Of a stretch of DNA of 64,000 bases, positions 63,854 to 64,000 are shown piece after piece. How positions within the stretch are numbered: position 1 is the first letter of the stretch; each line of letters opens with the position of its first letter. Both the position numbers and the translations under genes were made by a program. The stretch is taken from NCBI GenBank assembly GCA_020633675.1, contig JACKDE010000002.1, forward strand, positions 434,001 through 498,000, read 5' to 3'. Below the pieces are notes generated by a model that was given only the letters and a program-made list of their open reading frames with translations, searched no databases and was not told the origin of the DNA. Source of the DNA: Deferribacteres bacterium (GTDB lineage Bacteria > Zhuqueibacterota > Zhuqueibacteria > Zhuqueibacterales > Geothermadaptataceae).

Positions 63854-64000
63854 TTACCTCTTTTGTCTTCGCAACTGGATGCCATTTCCTGAATGACAGG
63901 TTTCACAGGCCGGATCAATCGGCCGGTAGAGCCTGATCACGGTGTCTTGCAATTTGTAGAGCTTATGACATTCGTTGCACTGAACATTCTGATGTGCCCC
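63854..64000 (-). CDS. 3' end of another multiheme cytochrome (partial)
   Basis: The last 48 residues are in the window, frame open to base 64000. CNECH and CETCH heme motifs are visible, with a basic tail (QLRRQKR) before TAA. The stop is 6 bases before the 22-heme start, so this gene leads the same operon. The number of hemes upstream cannot be seen. Confidence 0.85.
   Translation of the reverse strand, partial: GAHQNVQCNECHKLYKLQDTVIRLYRPIDPACETCHSGNGIQLRRQKR

Overview
The window comes from a Gram-negative-type bacterium with mostly balanced base composition. It encodes lipoproteins, a lipoprotein signal peptidase, a GT9 heptosyltransferase-like enzyme and outer-membrane beta-barrels, and it also has a DivIVA-like protein. 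A short primary sigma factor without region 1.1, an IleS of the long eukaryote-like type, and an exported lamin-tail protein with a FlgD-like tail together suggest the FCB superphylum, perhaps Calditrichota or candidate division KSB1. That placement is inferred from gene content only. No tRNA, rRNA, CRISPR array or complete transposase gene was recognised.

Layout. 1-1374 is the 3' part of glycogen synthase. 1546-3312 is an AT-rich DUF262/HNH protein of the GmrSD type IV restriction class. 3933-6776 holds a small DUF2892 membrane protein and catalase-peroxidase KatG. 7470-12270 carries a GH106-like lipoprotein, a CE6-like esterase, a DUF3024 protein and a small membrane protein. 12454-15864 is a MoxR/DUF58 pair split by a UPF0175 antitoxin-like gene and an AT-rich gene fusing a gamma-glutamylcyclotransferase domain to a HEPN-like domain. 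A TIR-domain effector-like gene (16067-17194) and rlmN follow.

18584-23578 has a broken GxxExxY gene, then mutS2, cvpA, yqeY, rpsU and a HIT hydrolase. 23746-28273 is a GT9 glycosyltransferase, a biotin carboxylase, a STAS protein and a carboxyltransferase, all on the minus strand. 28381-33151 has an unusual polysaccharide deacetylase, an exported adhesin-like protein, an RluD-type pseudouridine synthase, lspA and a DksA-like protein. 33319-39812 is ileS, a purine nucleoside phosphorylase, a lipoprotein, divIVA, yggT and yggS, a housekeeping and division cluster. 39879-44193 has the lamin-tail protein, an M23 peptidase and the sigma factor. 44444-50343 is the main plus-strand block: upp, a TPR protein, a phosphodiester glycosidase, a tandem GT2 glycosyltransferase and RlpA.

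50362-52895 is an exosortase followed by a thermolysin-like protease that carries a matching C-terminal sorting tail. 53636-54463 is aroE. 54500-57236 is an AT-rich accessory stretch with a lectin-like fragment, a zinc-ribbon protein and a 55-residue tail-anchored protein. truD and an M29-like aminopeptidase follow. The window ends in a minus-strand multiheme cytochrome operon: the end of one cytochrome, a 22-heme lipoprotein with five exactly phased 77-residue triheme repeats, and a translationally coupled outer-membrane barrel, which together look like a porin-cytochrome conduit for extracellular electron transfer.

Several dispersed non-coding repeats were found. They include a 204-bp MITE-like element in two copies with 12-bp inverted termini and flanking direct repeats, a 143-bp element sharing its core, and an about 115-bp repeat in opposite orientations. 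The strongest candidates for undescribed biology are the cyclotransferase/HEPN-like fusion with an internal start, the 22-heme repeat cytochrome with its barrel, and the exosortase/protease pair.
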